A stretch of DNA of 64,000 nucleotides, taken from contig NZ_VFNL01000001.1 in the NCBI RefSeq assembly GCF_006715565.1, positions 1,426,001-1,490,000 on the forward strand, given 5' to 3'. The notes under the pieces are model-generated. The model was not told the DNA's origin. It made no database searches and saw nothing but the letters and a program-made list of their open reading frames with translations. The stretch's first letter is position 1, and each line of letters starts with the position of its first letter. This DNA comes from Microbacterium sp. SLBN-154. Its GTDB lineage: Bacteria; Actinomycetota; Actinomycetes; Actinomycetales; Microbacteriaceae. Position numbers and translations under genes: made by a program. Positions 63,751 to 64,000 of the stretch are shown piece after piece.

Positions 63751-63787
63751 GCGGGCTTCTTCCAGTTCGGCGCCCTAGCCTTATCGG

Positions 63788-64000
63788 GTGACTGGGTCTT
63801 TCGCGAGCGCTGAATCCGACGCGCGCACCGCTCCGCATCACGACTCCCCGCTGCACGCGGCCTCCGAGCCGCTGGTCGGCGTGGTCATGGGGTCCGACTC
63901 CGACTGGCGGGTCATGAGCGACGCCTCCCAGGTGCTCACCGACTTCGGCATCCCGCACGAGGTCGAGGTCGTCTCGGCCCACCGCACGCCCGACAAGCTC
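63788..64000 (+). CDS. purE: N5-carboxyaminoimidazole ribonucleotide mutase, 5' part
   Basis: The window ends inside this gene; 71 codons are present. [14 protein letters not shown] and [13 protein letters not shown] are the PurE active-site motifs. The GTG at 63788 gives about 30 non-conserved residues before the core; an internal start is possible. It follows purK after a repeat-containing gap of 125 bp. Confidence 0.92.
   Translation, partial: MTGSFASAESDARTAPHHDSPLHAASEPLVGVVMGSDSDWRVMSDASQVLTDFGIPHEVEVVSAHRTPDKL

Overview
The window is a high-GC chromosomal segment from an actinobacterium, most probably a Microbacteriaceae member such as Microbacterium. This is an inference from several things: the strong GC bias, many GTG and TTG starts, an acyl-CoA carboxylase with a small epsilon subunit, the sdhC-D-A-B order, and the birA - PH protein - purK - purE order. 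No rRNA, tRNA, phage, insertion sequence or CRISPR array was recognised.

Layout. 0.3-3 kb: a drug/polysaccharide-type ABC exporter (ATPase plus two ABC-2 permeases). 3-4.8 kb: a metabolite/proton symporter and a small membrane protein. 4.9-8.6 kb: the riboflavin operon (ribD-ribE-ribBA-ribH, leftward) behind an FMN riboswitch. 8.6-14 kb: glycerol use, with a SorC-type regulator divergent from glpD-glpF-glpK and a perfect 16-bp palindrome between them. 14-19 kb: Fpg-like glycosylase, acetyltransferase, trpS, exonuclease III and a YihY membrane protein. 19-22.7 kb: succinate dehydrogenase. 23-24 kb: mannose-1-phosphate guanylyltransferase. 24.2-32.6 kb: a nucleoside uptake and breakdown run (BMP lipoprotein, ATPase, two permeases, cytidine deaminase, thymidine phosphorylase, adenosine deaminase). 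34.7-42.4 kb: mannitol PTS (mtlD, IIA, IICB) together with EI, HPr, a stand-alone IIB-like protein and a divergent PRD regulator. 42.5-47 kb: acetyltransferase, MFS exporter, phosphosugar mutase and purine nucleoside phosphorylase. 47-54.5 kb: LpdA-like flavoprotein, esterase, biotin carboxylase/BCCP, Maf and RNA uracil methyltransferase. 54.5-57.4 kb: a two-component system with a membrane partner. 57.7-64 kb: AccE/AccD, a frameshifted nuclease gene, birA, PH protein, purK and the start of purE.

The metabolism is coherent. Nucleosides enter through the BMP transporter, are deaminated and phosphorolysed, and the pentose phosphate can be handled by the mutase. Carboxyltransferase, epsilon subunit, biotin carboxylase and biotin ligase are all present, so a full acyl-CoA carboxylase can be assembled.

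The most unusual content is repetitive. Two DUF559/PD-(D/E)XK-like nuclease genes (32.6-33.7 kb and 59.7-60.8 kb) each sit in a module of about 1.1 kb, bracketed by two direct copies of a palindrome-ended element. The two loci use unrelated element sequences but share the same architecture. In each, the gene's 3' end abuts one element and the start codon lies roughly 110-120 bp from the outer edge of the other. Within a family the elements have conserved ends and unrelated interiors of constant length, like REPINs, but they are paired with a nuclease and not with a RAYT transposase. A solitary copy of the first family lies at 42448-42532. Two further hairpin repeat arrays occur at 15598-15888 and 49883-50545.
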